A stretch of 64,000 nt of DNA, from the NCBI GenBank assembly GCA_041398665.1, contig JAWKUH010000012.1, positions 75,707 through 139,706 on the forward strand. The letters run 5' to 3'. The notes beneath the pieces were generated by a model that was not told where the DNA came from, did not search any database, and saw nothing but the letters and a program-made list of their open reading frames with translations. Positions within the stretch are counted from its first letter, which is position 1; each line of letters starts with the position of its first letter. The DNA is from Rohdeia sp041398665 (GTDB lineage: Bacteria > Planctomycetota > UBA1135 > GCA-002686595). A program made the translations under genes and the position numbers. This document shows positions 18,226 through 27,782 of the stretch, piece after piece.

Positions 18226-19221
18226 TCAGCGCAGGTTCTCGCCGATCAACTGTGAAATCGGCGAGAGGTCGACGGGGACCGCGCGCTCCGCGACGAGCTG
18301 CCACTGGAGGTACTCCTCCTCCGTGACCTCGTGGTCGGCGAGGCTCGACTCGACCGCGCCGCGCACGGTCGACCAGTCGCCGAGCACGGGCTGTCGCACG
18401 GCTTCGACGAGGAGCAGCAACTTCAGTCCGTCCTCCCCGACGTCGATCGGTCCGCCGAGCGTGCCGACGTCGGTGCGGAAGGCGAGGCGCGCGAGGCGCG
18501 AGCGTTCGCTCCGCACCACGTACGGCACGAGCCCGCCGTCCCGACCCGTGGGGTCGCGCGAGAGTTCGCTCGCGAGCGCCCCGAAGTCCTCGCCCGCGGC
18601 GAAGCGTTCGCGGACGCGGTCGAGGACGTCGTCGGGAGCGACGAGGATGCGCACGCGCGCGGTCTCCTGCGCGAGCGTGAACGTGCGCACCACGCGTTCG
18701 GTGAGGAGTTCGCGCCGCGCGTCGCGCGCGAGCCGTGTGCGGAACGCCGCGGGGTCGACGCCGAGTTCGTCGCGCAGGACGGTGTCGAGCGACGAGCCCT
18801 GGAGCTGGGCGACGAAGGCCGCTTCGTGCGTGCGCGCCCGGTCGTCGACGTCCTGCTGGGCGATCTCGAGCCCGATGCGCTGGGCCTCGATCTCGGCGAG
18901 CCGCTCGCCGACGAGGAGGTTCAGGTGGAAGCCGAGGAGCTGCGCGTCGCGCTGGCGGATGCTCGAGAGCAGCTCCGAGACCGTGACCTCGCGACCGCCG
19001 ACGCGCGCGAGGACGGAGTCGCCGGTCGTCGCGGACGACGTGGTGACGCCGTGCTCCGACGGCACGCCGATGTCGAGCGCGGGCGAGCGCCGCGGTGCGC
19101 CGGCGTGCGGCGCGGGCGGAGCGATCGGCGAGGCGCAGCTCGCGACGATCGCCGCCGCGGCGACGAGTGAGGCGACGCGCGCGGACGCGCGGCGCCCGCC
19201 GCGAGGTCCGGCGACGATCAC
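18226..19221 (-). CDS. Lipoprotein parvulin-type peptidyl-prolyl isomerase
   Basis: 331 aa. The GTG start at 19221 overlaps the upstream stop (GTGA). A signal peptide ends in a lipobox (VAAAAIVAS-C, Cys about residue 29), so the protein should be lipid-anchored. A SurA_N-like helical region (REVTVSELLSSIRQRDAQLL, then LEIAQQDVDDRARTHEAAFV) precedes a parvulin/PpiC core at about 205-290 (FAAGEDFGALASELSRDPTG, RDGGLVPYVV, LGGPIDVGEDGLKLLLLVEA). This is the PrsA/PpiC layout of extracytoplasmic folding catalysts. Being translationally coupled to the end of the pseudopilin operon, it may help fold the exported pilin-like proteins. Confidence 0.88.
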   Translation of the reverse strand: MIVAGPRGGRRASARVASLVAAAAIVASCASPIAPPAPHAGAPRRSPALDIGVPSEHGVTTSSATTGDSVLARVGGREVTVSELLSSIRQRDAQLLGFHLNLLVGERLAEIEAQRIGLEIAQQDVDDRARTHEAAFVAQLQGSSLDTVLRDELGVDPAAFRTRLARDARRELLTERVVRTFTLAQETARVRILVAPDDVLDRVRERFAAGEDFGALASELSRDPTGRDGGLVPYVVRSERSRLARLAFRTDVGTLGGPIDVGEDGLKLLLLVEAVRQPVLGDWSTVRGAVESSLADHEVTEEEYLQWQLVAERAVPVDLSPISQLIGENLR

Positions 19222-20822
19222 TTGTACTTGACGCGACGCTTGACGCCGACGCCGTTGCACCCGGGGTCGGGCACCAGGCGACGGCGCACGCCTCCACCGC
19301 CCGCGTTCGAGTCCATGATCTCGATGAAGCCGGTGCCGCCGCACTCCGCGTGCGGTTCGACCGTGACGCGCACGAGTTCGACGTCGCCGCCGTACTCCGC
19401 GTAGTAGGAGATGAGCCAGTTCTGGCGTCCCGACACGTTCCAGTTCTTCCAGTACTCCTCGGGATCGACCTGGCTCTCCGCCTGCGCACCGCCGCTCGCA
19501 CGACGGCTCTGGAGGAACTTCTCCATGCGCTCCTGGATGTCCTGGCGCTGCTGCGCGAGACCGGAGAGCGGGTCGGGCGCCTCGTCGTCCTTCTTCTCGT
19601 CGTAGGTCTTCGTCGCGCGCTCCTTGCCGAGCAGGAACGTGCCCGCGCCGAACGTCGCGCCGCGCGTGCGCGAACCGGTCCGGCGATCGAACAGGTCCTT
19701 CACCTCGGCGGGCGAGATCTCGGGCCAGAGCACCTGCACGTCGGCGGTGACCTGCGCGAGGATCTGCTGCCCGAGCGACTCGTCGGCCCAGTCCTGCGCG
19801 GCCTGGAACCCGAAGTTCTTGGCGGCGTCGCGCGTGTAGCGGCTGAGCCAGTAGAACCAGCGGTCACGCGCGATCCGGAGGCAGTCCTTCTCGCGGTCCT
19901 TCATCACGCGCTGGCGCAGCTTCGACCAGTCCTCCATGAGCGGACTGACCGGCCAGGCCTGGCGGAACACCTCGAGCTCGCGCATCGCCTCGGGGTAGTC
20001 GGCCTTGCGCCGCAGGCGGTCGATCTCGTCGAGCGAGTCGACCTGCGACTGCGCCGCGGCGCGGCGCTGCGCGGACTCGAGCCAGCCCTCGATCTGCGGG
20101 TCGTCGGCGCCGGCCGCGAGCGCGGCCTCGTAGTGCTCGACGGCGTGGATGTAGTCGAGGATCTGCTCGCAGTGGCGCGCCAGCTCGAGGTTCGCCTTCG
20201 CCGCGGCCTCGCCCGTCGCGAGCAGTCCCGGCAGCAGCTCGGCGCGCTTGCGCTCGTACAGCTCCTGGCGCGAGTAGATGTCGCGCGCGGGGACGCGCAG
20301 CGACGTGATCGTCCCGCTCACGCGCGAGCGCGGCAGCACGAGGATGCCGGTGCTCGACTTCACGTGCAGCGCGTCGGGCGTCTCGAGCTCGATCACGCCG
20401 ATCAACGTCGACCCGTCGACGAGCGGGATGACCGAGGCGTCGACGGAGATCTCCTCCTGCTCGAGCTCGACGTAGCCGAAGCGACGCTTGAACTCGAGCT
20501 CCTGCGCCGGGTCGAGCATCGACCACGGGAGCTTGGCGACGCCGCTCGTGTCGAGGCGGTGCACGACGAAGGCCTCGGGGTCGTGCTCGACGAATTCGCC
20601 CCAGAGGATGCCGCCGCTGCGCAGCTTCAGCATCTCGAGTGCGGCGAACGGGCCGCTCGCGGCCGCACCGTCCTGTTCGGAGCCGTCCGCCGAGGCGTCG
20701 GCGCTCGGCGGGACGACGGCCTCCTGCGACGTCGTCGTCGCGGGCTCGGCGGCAGTCGCGACGACGGGCGCGACGACGAGGGCGGTGGCGAGGACCGGGA
20801 GGAGTCGGCGGAAGAGGTTCAT
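19218..20822 (-). CDS. Secreted protein of unknown function with a degenerate zinc-knuckle C-terminus
   Basis: 534 aa with a signal peptide (FRRLLPVLATALVVAPVVAT). Residues about 55-170 contain two related beta-rich segments (LRSGGILWGEFVEHDPEAFV; PLVDGSTLIGVIELETPDAL), like the small regulatory or SH3-like modules of planctomycete secreted proteins. A helical TPR-like middle follows, and the C-terminus reads HAECGGTGFIEI then PDPGCNGVGVKRRVKYK. The latter looks like a DnaJ/CxxCxGxG zinc knuckle in which the first Cys of each pair is His or Asp. It overlaps both neighbours by four bases, so it belongs to the pseudopilin operon. I do not recognise the family; a structural or assembly role is only an inference. 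Confidence 0.8.
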   Translation of the reverse strand: MNLFRRLLPVLATALVVAPVVATAAEPATTTSQEAVVPPSADASADGSEQDGAAASGPFAALEMLKLRSGGILWGEFVEHDPEAFVVHRLDTSGVAKLPWSMLDPAQELEFKRRFGYVELEQEEISVDASVIPLVDGSTLIGVIELETPDALHVKSSTGILVLPRSRVSGTITSLRVPARDIYSRQELYERKRAELLPGLLATGEAAAKANLELARHCEQILDYIHAVEHYEAALAAGADDPQIEGWLESAQRRAAAQSQVDSLDEIDRLRRKADYPEAMRELEVFRQAWPVSPLMEDWSKLRQRVMKDREKDCLRIARDRWFYWLSRYTRDAAKNFGFQAAQDWADESLGQQILAQVTADVQVLWPEISPAEVKDLFDRRTGSRTRGATFGAGTFLLGKERATKTYDEKKDDEAPDPLSGLAQQRQDIQERMEKFLQSRRASGGAQAESQVDPEEYWKNWNVSGRQNWLISYYAEYGGDVELVRVTVEPHAECGGTGFIEIMDSNAGGGGVRRRLVPDPGCNGVGVKRRVKYK

Positions 20823-21433
20823 CGGTCGTCTCGTGGCGTGGTGTCGCGCGTGGCGCGCTCGGACTGGCTCCCTGCGCCCTCCGCTCCGTCGTCCGCGTCC
20901 GGATCGTCCTCGGGCGGCGCGGTGGACTCGATCGGCGCGAAGCCGAAGACCTGCCTCCGGAGGCGGTCCCCCATCGACACGGCGGCGGGGAGCAGCATGC
21001 GGTGGTGCAGCGCCTTGCTCCGGCCCTGCTCGGACCAACGGACCGTGACGTCCACACGGTACACCGGCGGCATGCCGGGCGGCGGTGTGACGGTCGAGAG
21101 CACGGGGACGACGCTGTAGGTGAGGCCCTCGTAGCCCGGGACGGGCTCGTCCTCGACGATCGCGGGCTCGCCGACGAGTCCCTCGGCGTCGATCGGGAAG
21201 AGGCGCTCCGTGACCTGTCCGGTCACGTACTCGAGCGCGGAGGCGGCCTCGGCGCGACGGCGCGCGGACACGCCGAGCTCGGACGCGGCGGAGAACACGC
21301 CGATCACGGCGGTGAGCCCCATCGCGAGGAGCCCCATCGCGAGCACGATCTCGATCAGCGTGAGACCGCGGCGGCGCGCGGTCCGGCGCGCCGCGCGATC
21401 GTGCGCGACGGCGAGAGGTCGGAGCGACTTCAC
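20819..21433 (-). CDS. GspI/PilV-like minor pseudopilin
   Basis: 204 aa. The prepilin peptidase site and N-methylated helix are clear: RRRG-LTLIEIVLAMGLLAMG, with the +5 Glu of class III prepilins. The globular part (VDVTVRWSEQGRSKALHHRM) fits the GspI/PilV group of minor pseudopilins that cap the tip of a secretion pseudopilus. The tail is acidic and low complexity. The GTG start at 21433 overlaps the stop of the GspJ-like gene (GTGA), and its own stop overlaps the next ATG. Confidence 0.87.
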   Translation of the reverse strand: MKSLRPLAVAHDRAARRTARRRGLTLIEIVLAMGLLAMGLTAVIGVFSAASELGVSARRRAEAASALEYVTGQVTERLFPIDAEGLVGEPAIVEDEPVPGYEGLTYSVVPVLSTVTPPPGMPPVYRVDVTVRWSEQGRSKALHHRMLLPAAVSMGDRLRRQVFGFAPIESTAPPEDDPDADDGAEGAGSQSERATRDTTPRDDR

Positions 21434-22521
21434 TTGCGCCAGTCCTCCCGCGCGAGGGGCACGTCGACCTCGCGCTCGAAGCGTCGGCCGATCTGGATCG
21501 GCGTGCCCTCGCGGTGCGCGCCGATGCTCGATCCGCGCTGCGGACGGTGCAGCCGCGTGCGTCGACCGGGGAAACCGATCTCGACCCACTCCTCCCCGAT
21601 CAGGACGAGCGAACCGGAGGGCGGCAGGTTCTGCGGGCGGTCGACGACCATCTCGTCGTCCTCGGGCACGAGCGGCGCCGCGAGGTGCGGACACGCCAGT
21701 GCGTCCTTCGGACCGGCCACCTCGAGCACGAGGCGCAGTCGGCGCGGGAAGAGCGGCTCGCCGCGGAACGCCGGCATCGCGGAGTAGTTCGCGTTGAAGG
21801 GGTGCACCGCCGTCCTCAGCCGTCGACCGCCGTCCGAGTCCCAGGCGCGGACGGCGTCGGTCGCCTCGGGGCCGACCTTCCAGCCGCGCTCGAGGTCCGT
21901 GCCGCGACCCGCGCACTGGAGCTCGAACCACAGCACGCCGCCCTGGATCGGTTCGGCCGAGCCGGGCGGCGGGAAACCCGCGACGAAGAAGTCGCTCGCG
22001 AAGCACGACAGCTTGCCGCGGTCCTCGAGCAGACGTTCGCCGCGCCACAACACGGCGTCGCCCGGGAAGCCCGGCGTGCTCTCGAGCAGCGGTCCGCGAT
22101 CGGCCGGCAGCACGCAGTAGAAGACCTCGAGCAACGGGAGCTCTCCGCCCTCGATGCGCGCCGCGGAGGGGTTCTGAGGGTCGACCTCGCGCAGCCCCAG
22201 TCGCACCAGGTCGGCGGAGTTGGCGCGGCGCACGAAGCGCACGCGCTGCAGCGGCTGCGTCGCGATGCCGTCGCCGTCCGTGTCGAACAGTTCCCAGTCG
22301 ACGAGGAGGTCGCCGTGCTCGCCGCTCGCGAGCTGGTCGAGCTCCTCGAGCACCTGCGACGAGATCGTGGTGTGCGTGCCGATCGCGAAGCGCTGGCCCT
22401 CCGCCCGCGTCCAGACCTTCATCGTCGACCCGACGATCTGCACGACGACGAGCGTCAGCATCGCGAACAGGCCGACGGCGAGCACGAGCTCGATCAGCGT
22501 GAGACCGCGGCGCGAACTCAT
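21430..22521 (-). CDS. GspJ-like minor pseudopilin
   Basis: 363 aa. A short leader ends RRG-LTLIELVLAVGLFAMLT, a class III prepilin signal with Glu at +5. The long beta-rich body includes FYCVLPADRGPLLE, LSCFASDFFVAGF and RLRLVLEVAGPKDA, comparable with the PulJ/GspJ fold (usually about 200 aa), plus extra inserts. It would occupy the tip complex with GspI and GspK homologues. The start overlaps the stop of the giant GspK-like gene by four bases. Confidence 0.85.
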   Translation of the reverse strand: MSSRRGLTLIELVLAVGLFAMLTLVVVQIVGSTMKVWTRAEGQRFAIGTHTTISSQVLEELDQLASGEHGDLLVDWELFDTDGDGIATQPLQRVRFVRRANSADLVRLGLREVDPQNPSAARIEGGELPLLEVFYCVLPADRGPLLESTPGFPGDAVLWRGERLLEDRGKLSCFASDFFVAGFPPPGSAEPIQGGVLWFELQCAGRGTDLERGWKVGPEATDAVRAWDSDGGRRLRTAVHPFNANYSAMPAFRGEPLFPRRLRLVLEVAGPKDALACPHLAAPLVPEDDEMVVDRPQNLPPSGSLVLIGEEWVEIGFPGRRTRLHRPQRGSSIGAHREGTPIQIGRRFEREVDVPLAREDWRK

Positions 22522-25500
22522 CGCTGCCTCCTCGCGATCACGCGCCCCGGAGCGAGGTACTGCGCCGCGAACCGGCGCAGGCTCGGCGCCTGCTTCCAAC
22601 CCGTCGCGAGACCCTCGAGCGGGTCGAACGCGCCCGCGAGGTACTCCGTGAACACGCGCCACTCCACGCGGTCGATCTGGCGACCGACGGTGTGGAGCCC
22701 GTCGCGCGGGTCCGCCGTGAAGACCACCTCGAGGTCCTGCGACACGTCGGGGTCGGCGTCCCAGGGCGTGCGCGAGTCCGTGCGCTGGAGGACGCCGAGC
22801 CGGACCGTGGTCTCGGGCACGTCGTCCTTCTCGAACACGATGCCCTGCAGGAACGCGTCGGGTTGTGAGAGCTGGAGGTCGAAGTGGTGCAGCTCGGGCG
22901 CGTCGGCGCGCGGCGCGAAGCGGTCCCAGTAGCGGAAGGGGAAGCGCAGCACCGCCGTGCCCGCGGCGTGCGCCTCGGGCGTCGTGCCGAAGCGCCCGCG
23001 GAACAGCGGCGCGCCCTGGCCGTCGTCGCGACCGGGCGTGCGCGACGCGCGCGGCATCCCGAGTCCGTCGTCGTCCTTGAACGTGTGGTGCACGAGCTCG
23101 TCGCCGACGAGGAACGTGCCGCTGTACCCGAAGTCGCGCGTGCACGTGTACTGGCCGCCCGGGTCCTCGAGCGCGAAGTACTCGTCGTCGGTGCCGACGC
23201 CTCCGGCGAGGATGCTGACGGTGACGGACGGGAAGAAGACCACGCTCTCCCACTGCGAGTGGGGACCCGCCTGCGTGCCGAGGACGCCGCGACCGTTCTC
23301 CGCGACCTCGAACTCGCCCGTCGCCTGGTCGTACGAGCGGTAGAAGAGGTACTCGCGTCCGATGCGCAAGAGCCCGCCGTCGCGCGGCAATTGATCCACG
23401 ACCGGACCGGCGTACGTCACGAGACCGAAGTCCCAGCGCAGCATGTTCGGGACGACGATGAACGTGTCCTGCTGGTCGTCGATGTCCTCGAACAGGACGC
23501 AGCGGAAGTCGTGCCCCGGGACCGGCGCGGCGCCGCCCTGGAAGACGACCTCGTCGACGATCGCGCCGCTCGCGTCGCCGCCGGTCGTCTCGGAGCCGAT
23601 CAACAGGCCCGGCGCGAGCCGCGGCATCTCGCCCGAGGGGTACTTGAGCACGCGGTTGCGCTCGCGGTTGCCGTCGGGGTCGAACTGCATCGGCGCGGGG
23701 TCGGCGAGGAACGGGACGCCGATCGCGCGGTCGAGCGCGACGAGCTGTTCCTGGTCCCACTCGACGCCGAACAGGATCTGCAGCGTCGTGGGCCCTGCCG
23801 TCGACGTGAGGTTCGGGCCCGGTTCCCAGTCGACCTGCTCGCGCACGGGCGCGCCGTTCGCGGTCGGTGCGCGCCACACGCGGTGGACGAGCGCGGGCTG
23901 GCCTGGATCGGTCAACTGGTCGCTCACGGCGAACACCGGGTCGAGGCGACCGAGCCAGCCGCGGTCGGGGTTCGCACCGCGCGGGTCGGACGCGCGCCAG
24001 ACCGGGACGACGAGCGTGCCGTCGGCGTGGTCGTGACTGAACGTTCCGAGCACACCGCGGAACTGGAACGCGTCGGAGAGCGCGCGGGTGAACGGCAGGT
24101 CGTCGATCTCGCTCTCGCCGAGTTCGGGGTTCCAGAACTCGAGCGGCGCGGCGCCGACGGGCGCGACGGTCGGCGCGACCGGCAGCGCGGCGATCCGCGA
24201 CGTCACGGCGAGCGGGACGAGCTGGACGGCGAGCGTCGCGGGGTCGATCGCGCCGGCACTCGCGACGGGCTCGGTCGGCAGCGCGATCGGACCGGGCGTC
24301 GTGCCGCCGCCGGGGTTCACCTCGATGCCGTCGTTCTGGCCCGCGACGATCGCCTCGTAGAGCGAGATGAACGCGGAGGGCGCCGCACGCACGAACTCGC
24401 CGCTCACGACGAAGTCGTAGCGCAGCCACTCCGTCAGCTCGGCGTCGTTCGTGTGCGTGAGCTGGGCGAACTCGCTGCGCTCCGTCGCCACCGACGCGCC
24501 CGCCGAGAACGCGGCGCCGTAGGCCGGCGTCGCCTCGAGGAAGTCGACCTGGTTCGCGCCGCAGGGCAGCGAGATCGGGACGACGATGATCTGCGTGCGC
24601 AGGTTGCGGTTGAGCTCGCTGGCGCCGAGCAGCGCGCCGCCGTACTCCGTCACGAAGGCGCGGCGCACGCCGATCTCGCCGATCGTCGGGTAGTCGCCGG
24701 CGAGCGACGGGATGGTCGACGCGTCGACGCCGAAGTCGAGTCCGGTGAGGCGCGTGCCGTCGACGCCGTCGTAGCGCACGACCTGCAGTCCGAAGAGCGG
24801 CGTGCCGAAGGGCGTCCCGGGCTCGTCGACCGTCTCGCCAGGGTTGCCGCCGCCCGGCGGGATGGTGAAGCGCACGCGGCGCTGGATCAGGAGCGCGAAT
24901 CCGCCGCTCGGGCTGAACCCGCGCATCTGTTCGCCGGGCGCCTGGTTCTGGTCGGCGGTGCCGAGTTCGAGCTCGCGCGGAGGAGCGTCGGCGGTGTCGA
25001 AGCCGCGGCCGATCGGGATGTCGATCCCGGCGTCCTCGGCGTGGAACGAGATCGGGTCGCCCTTGCCGTTGTCGGTGCCGACGACGCGCGCGACGGAGAA
25101 CGGGCCGATCGGTCCGTCGAGCGACGCGCTGCCCGGCGGGACCTCGCTCGCGAGCATGGTCGAGTAGCCGTAGAGCTGGACCTGCGTGCCGACCGGGTAG
25201 CTGCCGCTCTTGTTCGCGACGGACTGGTTGACGAGTTCGACGGAGTCGCCGACCTGGCGGTACTGGAAGAGCTCGCGCGCGAGTCGGCCGCCGAAGCCGG
25301 CGAGCTGACCCGTGAGCTGCGCCTGCGCGTCGAACGTCGTCGGCCCGGTGCGAACCGCCTCGGCGAGCTCGTTGCCGATCAACAGGACGCAGCGGTCCGG
25401 GAAGCCCTCCGTCGACTCCACGACGATCTCGGTGTCGCTCGACGACAGCGGGGACGCGAGGAACGTGAGTCCGCGCACCTTCATCGACGTCGTCGACTGC

Positions 25501-27782
25501 GGCCGACCGAAGCCGAAGCCGTCGACGCGCATCGAGAGTTCGTCGGGTCGCGTGCCGCGCACGTCGATCTCGACGTGGCTCCAGAGGCCCGGCGACACCG
25601 GCGAACCCGCGAGCGGCAGCGCCACGCGCGCACGCTCCTCGAAGGTCGTGTCGGGGTGGTCCCCCACCGCGTCGAGGACCTCGAGCACGAGTTCGCCGCC
25701 GTCGTGGAAGAGGTGCAGGCGGTCGTTCTCGGGCGATCCGGTGCCGCAGTCGAGCAGGTGCCCCGACGCCGCGTTCTCCTTGAACCAGAACTGCACGCCG
25801 CAGGGCTGCAGCAGTCCGTTGCCGTCGACCCAGCCGGCGGGCCCCGTCTGCGGGTCGTAGGAGAGCGTCTGTTCGGCCAGGGAGTGGCCTTCGAGGTCGC
25901 TGCGCGTGCGATCGAAGTGCACGGAGCGACCCTGCCTCGGACCGGCGTCGTCGGAGCGCGAGACCCAGGGTCGCACGTAGCCGTCGGGGTCCTCGGACGC
26001 GAAGACCGTGCGCGAGACCGGAGCTTCGCCGTCGGCGTCGCGCGAGATCGCGAGGTGCGCGAGCGTGCGCGGCGGCGGATCCGCGCCGAAGCGACCGTCG
26101 AACACCGCGACCGGCGTCGGACCGGTCACCCAGCCCGGCGCGAAGCGGTCGAGCCGCAACTCCTCGTCGTAGTCCGACTGGCGCCCCCAGACCTGGATCA
26201 GCTCGCCGGGCGGCGCGACCCACTCGATCTGCTCGCGCGCGGCCGCGTAGCGCTGGCGTCCGCTCTCGACGTTGAGGCTCGCGCGCAGGTCGATCGCGAA
26301 CACGTCGCGCGACGTGAAGCTGAACGGCGCGGTCGAGAACGAGAGGTCGGAGTCGTTGGCGTTGCGCGCGTTCTTGTAGAGCGCGACGACGTCCTCGATG
26401 TCGAGGAAGGGCTCCATCGAACGCGAGCGCTCGTAGCGCTGACGCGCGTCGCTCGCCTTCTCCCCCTCCTTCGCGAGCGGGATGCCCGCCGCCGGCAGGA
26501 GCAGGCGCTCGAGGAGGTCCTCGAAGCCCTCGAACGGCCGCATCTCGAGGATCTTGTCCGCGAGTTCGCGCGCCTCGGTGCGATTGACGCGCGAGGTGAC
26601 GCCGAGCAACGAGACGTTCTCGAACAGCGCCTCGAGCACGTCGCGGTTCGCCGTGTTCACGTTGACGGGCCGCCGCGACAGCACCTCGACGACGGCGTGG
26701 CGCCCCGTGTACGCGTTGCGCACGGGCTCCTCGAGCACGATTGCCGCTCCGCGCGCGAAGGCGCGGACGAGTCCGAACTCCTCGGCTCCGCCCTCGCCGC
26801 GGATGCGGACGGTGGAACCGGGCGTGCACCAGCGCAGCTCCTCGACCTGCAGCACGCAGCTCGCACCCGCCGTGAGGTCGTTGATGATGCGGGTCGGGAA
26901 CTGCCAGCGGCGCGACGCCGCGATGTCGCCGTAGAGCGTCGCCGTGCGATCGAAGACCTCCGCCACGTCCTCGAGCGGGTCGACCGGCAGCTGCAGGAGG
27001 CCGTCGTCCGGCTCCGCGTCCGACGCGGTGCGCGGCGGCGGGAGCAGTCCGCGCAGCTCGTCGCCGAGCTCGCCGAAGCCCATCGCGCGCGCCTCCTTCA
27101 TGCCGCGCGCCATGCGCCACTGCGCGAACACGACGGCCTGCATGCCGAGCACGGTGGCGCCGGAGTCGTGCGACGAGGCGGGCCGCGGACCGCAGGCGTT
27201 CGTACCGTTGTTGAACAGGCCGCGCGTCAGCTCGACGAAGCGGTTCCCGTCGCGGCGGTCGTAGGCGATGTACTCGCCGTCGATGTAGAGGTAGCCCGCG
27301 TCGGGGAAACCGCTCGCGTCGCCGACCTGGATCTCCTCGCCGTCCTCGGAGACGGCCTGCGTCACGTAGGTCGCGACGCCGAGCAGGTTGGCGACGAGCT
27401 GCGGCGACGCGCTCGAGAGGTCCACGCGCCCCGCGAGGTCCTCCACCGAGTGGTCCCACATGACGCCGCCCTCGTCGAGGCGGTCGAAGAAGCCCTCGCC
27501 GAACTCGAAGGGCGCGTCGAACTCGGCGAGCGAGTCGAAGTCGCGCGTCGCGTCGATCGAGGGGTGCGACGCGGCGAGCTGGTAGCGCGCGTGACGCGCC
27601 GCCTCCTCGAGCGCGAGGCGCGTGCGCGTGCGGTCGGCGAGTCGGTTCGACGCCTCGTCGACCGAGGTCGCGAGCCACAGGAACGGCGCGCACAGCGCGA
27701 ACAGCGCGAGCAGGGTCAGCAGGACGACGAGCAGCGCGATGCCGCGGCGCCGGGCGTCGGCACGGACGACGGACGACTTCAT
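22518..27782 (-). CDS. gspK: Giant GspK-like protein with internal jelly-roll (LamG-like) domains
   Basis: 1754 aa, about five times a normal GspK. It begins with a prepilin-like leader and helix (RRRG-IALLVVLLTLLALFALC). At residues about 370-430 it has the helix-hairpin-helix element typical of GspK (RPVNVNTANRDVLEALF, then ELADKILEMRPFEGFEDLLE). Residues about 610-770 form a concanavalin-A/LamG-like module (GRSVHFDRTRSDLEGHSLAE, then GVQFWFKENAASGHLLDCGT, then LWSHVEIDVRGTR). Repeated segments through the protein have the form 'DASGFPDAGYLYIDGEYIAY' or 'STEGFPDRCVLLIGNELAEA'. The helix-hairpin-helix region would join the pseudopilus tip; the lectin-like parts suggest surface binding or substrate recognition. 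It is translationally coupled on both sides. Confidence 0.85.
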   Translation of the reverse strand: MKSSVVRADARRRGIALLVVLLTLLALFALCAPFLWLATSVDEASNRLADRTRTRLALEEAARHARYQLAASHPSIDATRDFDSLAEFDAPFEFGEGFFDRLDEGGVMWDHSVEDLAGRVDLSSASPQLVANLLGVATYVTQAVSEDGEEIQVGDASGFPDAGYLYIDGEYIAYDRRDGNRFVELTRGLFNNGTNACGPRPASSHDSGATVLGMQAVVFAQWRMARGMKEARAMGFGELGDELRGLLPPPRTASDAEPDDGLLQLPVDPLEDVAEVFDRTATLYGDIAASRRWQFPTRIINDLTAGASCVLQVEELRWCTPGSTVRIRGEGGAEEFGLVRAFARGAAIVLEEPVRNAYTGRHAVVEVLSRRPVNVNTANRDVLEALFENVSLLGVTSRVNRTEARELADKILEMRPFEGFEDLLERLLLPAAGIPLAKEGEKASDARQRYERSRSMEPFLDIEDVVALYKNARNANDSDLSFSTAPFSFTSRDVFAIDLRASLNVESGRQRYAAAREQIEWVAPPGELIQVWGRQSDYDEELRLDRFAPGWVTGPTPVAVFDGRFGADPPPRTLAHLAISRDADGEAPVSRTVFASEDPDGYVRPWVSRSDDAGPRQGRSVHFDRTRSDLEGHSLAEQTLSYDPQTGPAGWVDGNGLLQPCGVQFWFKENAASGHLLDCGTGSPENDRLHLFHDGGELVLEVLDAVGDHPDTTFEERARVALPLAGSPVSPGLWSHVEIDVRGTRPDELSMRVDGFGFGRPQSTTSMKVRGLTFLASPLSSSDTEIVVESTEGFPDRCVLLIGNELAEAVRTGPTTFDAQAQLTGQLAGFGGRLARELFQYRQVGDSVELVNQSVANKSGSYPVGTQVQLYGYSTMLASEVPPGSASLDGPIGPFSVARVVGTDNGKGDPISFHAEDAGIDIPIGRGFDTADAPPRELELGTADQNQAPGEQMRGFSPSGGFALLIQRRVRFTIPPGGGNPGETVDEPGTPFGTPLFGLQVVRYDGVDGTRLTGLDFGVDASTIPSLAGDYPTIGEIGVRRAFVTEYGGALLGASELNRNLRTQIIVVPISLPCGANQVDFLEATPAYGAAFSAGASVATERSEFAQLTHTNDAELTEWLRYDFVVSGEFVRAAPSAFISLYEAIVAGQNDGIEVNPGGGTTPGPIALPTEPVASAGAIDPATLAVQLVPLAVTSRIAALPVAPTVAPVGAAPLEFWNPELGESEIDDLPFTRALSDAFQFRGVLGTFSHDHADGTLVVPVWRASDPRGANPDRGWLGRLDPVFAVSDQLTDPGQPALVHRVWRAPTANGAPVREQVDWEPGPNLTSTAGPTTLQILFGVEWDQEQLVALDRAIGVPFLADPAPMQFDPDGNRERNRVLKYPSGEMPRLAPGLLIGSETTGGDASGAIVDEVVFQGGAAPVPGHDFRCVLFEDIDDQQDTFIVVPNMLRWDFGLVTYAGPVVDQLPRDGGLLRIGREYLFYRSYDQATGEFEVAENGRGVLGTQAGPHSQWESVVFFPSVTVSILAGGVGTDDEYFALEDPGGQYTCTRDFGYSGTFLVGDELVHHTFKDDDGLGMPRASRTPGRDDGQGAPLFRGRFGTTPEAHAAGTAVLRFPFRYWDRFAPRADAPELHHFDLQLSQPDAFLQGIVFEKDDVPETTVRLGVLQRTDSRTPWDADPDVSQDLEVVFTADPRDGLHTVGRQIDRVEWRVFTEYLAGAFDPLEGLATGWKQAPSLRRFAAQYLAPGRVIARRQR

